A stretch of 6,656 nucleotides of DNA from the NCBI GenBank assembly GCA_021806765.1, contig JAJZQR010000302.1:1-6656 (forward strand), read 5' to 3'. Shown here piece by piece: positions 5,549 through 6,656 of the stretch. A model generated the notes under the pieces. The model was not told the DNA's origin, made no database searches, and worked only from the letters and a program-made list of their open reading frames with translations. The position numbers and the translations under genes were made by a program. Numbering within the stretch: the stretch's first letter is position 1; every line of letters starts with the position of its first letter. Source of the stretch: Chloroflexota bacterium (lineage in GTDB: Bacteria; Chloroflexota; UBA6077).

Positions 5549-5577
5549 ATTATTAACCTGGGAAAGTATGCTGTCAA
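5549..5577 (-). promoter_or_regulatory. Near-consensus sigma-70 promoter of the transporter operon
   Basis: On the minus strand, TTGACA (5577-5572, 6 of 6) and AATAAT (5554-5549, 5 of 6) are separated by exactly 17 bases. The predicted start is near 5542. It lies 34 bases after the regulator stop codon, so the downstream genes need not depend on read-through from the regulator gene. Confidence 0.75.
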
Positions 5578-5611
5578 GGGGTATTGCCGGGTGGTTCAGC
5601 TGGCGCGTGCT

Positions 5612-6439
5612 CTAGCGGGTTGACAGGTCGATGGTTGGAGGGTGGCCCTCGCCAGGGTGCGCTACCTGAGCCAGGGAGTGATCTGAGTGGATGCCCAGGT
5701 GAAATGGAGGAAGTTGTTGCAGGGACCGGGTTCGGTTGGCCATCATGTCGTCGTTGAAGTAGGCGATGTGGCTCTTCATCCGCTCCTCGGCCAGCTCCGG
5801 CTGCCGGTCACGGATGGCGAGGAAGATATCGCGAATGTCGGCCAGCACCTTGTCGTACAGTCCTGGGCTGATGAAGCTGTAGGCCTCCTGCATGGCCCGA
5901 GTGATGGCCTTCATGGTAGCGAAACTGGGGCGATTCTCGGAGGACTCCGCCACGCTCCAATGGAACTTCATCTCCTCAGCCAGAAAAGCCCCCCAGGGAG
6001 TGGCCGCGCGAGCCAGTTCCTCCAGCCGGCCCAGTCGATTCTCCAGCAGGCCAATGGTTTCGTCGTTGGCCCTCAGCGCTGCCCAGTAGGCTGTACCTCC
6101 TTCCAGCCGCTCTCGGAACTCGGCCAGTTCGGCGAGGGATACCCCCTCGAGGGAGAGCAGCAGGAGCAGCGACTCCGCGACGGTATCGGAAGTGGCGTGG
6201 GAAACGAAGGTGCCACCCGTAGCACCGGAACGAATGGTGATCAGGTCGGCCTTCTCCAAGACCCTCAGGGCCTCCAGAATGGTGGCGCGGCTGACCTGAA
6301 ACATGTCTTTCAGGTCCCGTTGAGAGGGAAGTCGATCGCCGGGGCGCAGACGGCCCTGCACTATGGCCTCCCGGATCTGATAGGCCACATCCTCGAACGC
6401 TCGTTTGGGAGACGCTTTCTGAAACACGATGCGGTCCAA
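5612..6439 (-). CDS. FadR-subfamily GntR transcriptional regulator with FCD domain (275 aa)
   Basis: An N-terminal winged helix-turn-helix spans residues about 12-80: YQIREAIVQGRLRPGDRLPS, then QRDLKDMFQVSRATILEALRVLEK (recognition helix around 49-60) and a wing at RSGATGGTFVS (70-80). An all-helical FCD ligand domain follows (about 100-232), with EFRERLEGGTAYWAALRA (107-124) and FHWSVAESSEN (159-169). FCD domains of this kind usually bind a metal through Asp, His, His, His. Here I read Glu156, His160, Ile202 and His224, so one His is lost and Asp is Glu. A tail of about 43 residues after the FCD contains five His. Such regulators are mostly repressors released by small carboxylates. The start is a TTG at 6439; a GTG at 6427 is the alternative. 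No strong Shine-Dalgarno is seen, and an in-frame stop at 6494-6496 bars a longer protein. It probably controls the adjacent transporter operon. Confidence 0.9.
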   Translation of the reverse strand: MDRIVFQKASPKRAFEDVAYQIREAIVQGRLRPGDRLPSQRDLKDMFQVSRATILEALRVLEKADLITIRSGATGGTFVSHATSDTVAESLLLLLSLEGVSLAELAEFRERLEGGTAYWAALRANDETIGLLENRLGRLEELARAATPWGAFLAEEMKFHWSVAESSENRPSFATMKAITRAMQEAYSFISPGLYDKVLADIRDIFLAIRDRQPELAEERMKSHIAYFNDDMMANRTRSLQQLPPFHLGIHSDHSLAQVAHPGEGHPPTIDLSTR

Positions 6440-6484
6440 TCGATCAGACTGTGCTACAGGTGGGGCAAATCGACACGAGGCTAC

Positions 6485-6513
6485 AGAGTATGCTTAAACT
6501 GGTTAACTGTCAA
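6485..6513 (-). promoter_or_regulatory. Candidate sigma-70 promoter of the regulator gene
   Basis: On the minus strand, TTGACA (6513-6508, 6 of 6) is followed after 17 bases by TACTCT (6490-6485, 3 of 6). The spacer contains a direct repeat, CAGTTAAC then CAGTTTAA, and a plus-strand TGGTTA (6500-6505) identical to half of the operator at 5525-5539. The start would be near 6478, giving a leader of about 40 nt. The -35 is perfect and the -10 is weak. Confidence 0.5.
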
Positions 6514-6607
6514 TCTATACCTACCGCGTGCCATGGCGCTCGTCGCTCATGTCCTAAGGGGCAACGACCGACAGGCCCCTGCCCACGTTGCGTGCGCGCC
6601 CTGGCGG

Positions 6608-6656
6608 CTATCGGTGGAACAGGGGGGCATATTCGGCCGCCACCCGGATGGACAGA
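6608..6656 (-). CDS. Possible 3' end of an upstream gene (partial)
   Basis: On the minus strand the frame entering from the right edge reads LSIRVAAEYAPLFHR and then a TAG at 6610-6608. Most of its third codon positions are G or C, as in the neighbouring genes. Sixteen codons are too few to identify a product, and another frame is also open across this edge. It would lie about 95 bases upstream of the regulator promoter. Low confidence. Confidence 0.25.
   Translation of the reverse strand, partial: LSIRVAAEYAPLFHR

Noticed and set aside
5589..5617. GGTTCAGCTGGCGCG on the plus strand looks like a tRNA D-arm region
   Set aside because: No acceptor stem, anticodon arm or T-arm (GGTTCGAATCC-like) can be placed around it, and it overlaps the end of the regulator gene.
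6557..6591. Overlapping inverted repeats AGGGGC/GCCCCT and GCAACG/CGTTGC before the regulator gene
   Set aside because: They might end an upstream transcript, but no T-run follows on the minus strand and the two stems exclude each other. Not strong enough to call a terminator.

Overview
The window comes from a GC-rich bacterial genome. Codon third positions are mostly G or C, and Shine-Dalgarno and sigma-70 type signals are clear. All five complete genes lie on the minus strand, so the biological order runs from right to left. The gene content suggests an anaerobe that handles methyl groups through folate: a URO-D superfamily protein, a methylene-tetrahydrofolate reductase fused to a cysteine-rich C-terminal domain, and a DUF1638 protein. 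A Chloroflexota or similar environmental lineage would fit this content and the degenerate ATCACTC-type heptamer repeat. That placement is an impression and not a demonstrated assignment.

Layout in transcription order. At 6656-6608 there may be the last codons of an upstream gene (weak). A promoter at about 6513-6485 drives a FadR/GntR-family regulator (6439-5612). A second, near-consensus promoter (-35 at 5577-5572, -10 at 5554-5549) follows the regulator gene. A perfect 6-3-6 dyad of the FadR-subfamily operator type, AATGGT-TAG-ACCATT (5525-5539), sits at its expected transcription start. Next comes an unusually long leader of about 270 nt with several inverted repeats and an orphan perfect Shine-Dalgarno. 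It precedes a sugar-porter-like MFS transporter (5270-3906). An 86-bp gap with a hairpin and five tandem heptamers leads to a URO-D family protein (3819-2719). A 334-bp gap with its own candidate promoter and an upstream dyad leads to the MetF/MTHFR_C fusion (2369-750). The DUF1638 protein (709-38) follows 40 bp later.

Working model (inference). The regulator senses a small carboxylated or methylated ligand and represses the transporter promoter. The transporter imports the compound. The URO-D family protein and its partners take off or pass on a methyl group, and the reductase fusion links methyl-THF with methylene-THF. No corrinoid protein, MT-I-type methyltransferase or corrinoid-reactivating protein is encoded here. 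The pathway is therefore incomplete within the window, and the substrate cannot be named from sequence.

Three points stand out. The operator sits exactly on a near-consensus promoter next to the gene of a matching regulator family. The URO-D protein has HSDGN where methyltransferases of the MtaA type carry a His-x-Cys zinc motif. The regulator lacks one of the usual metal-binding histidines of FCD domains and carries a His-containing C-terminal tail.
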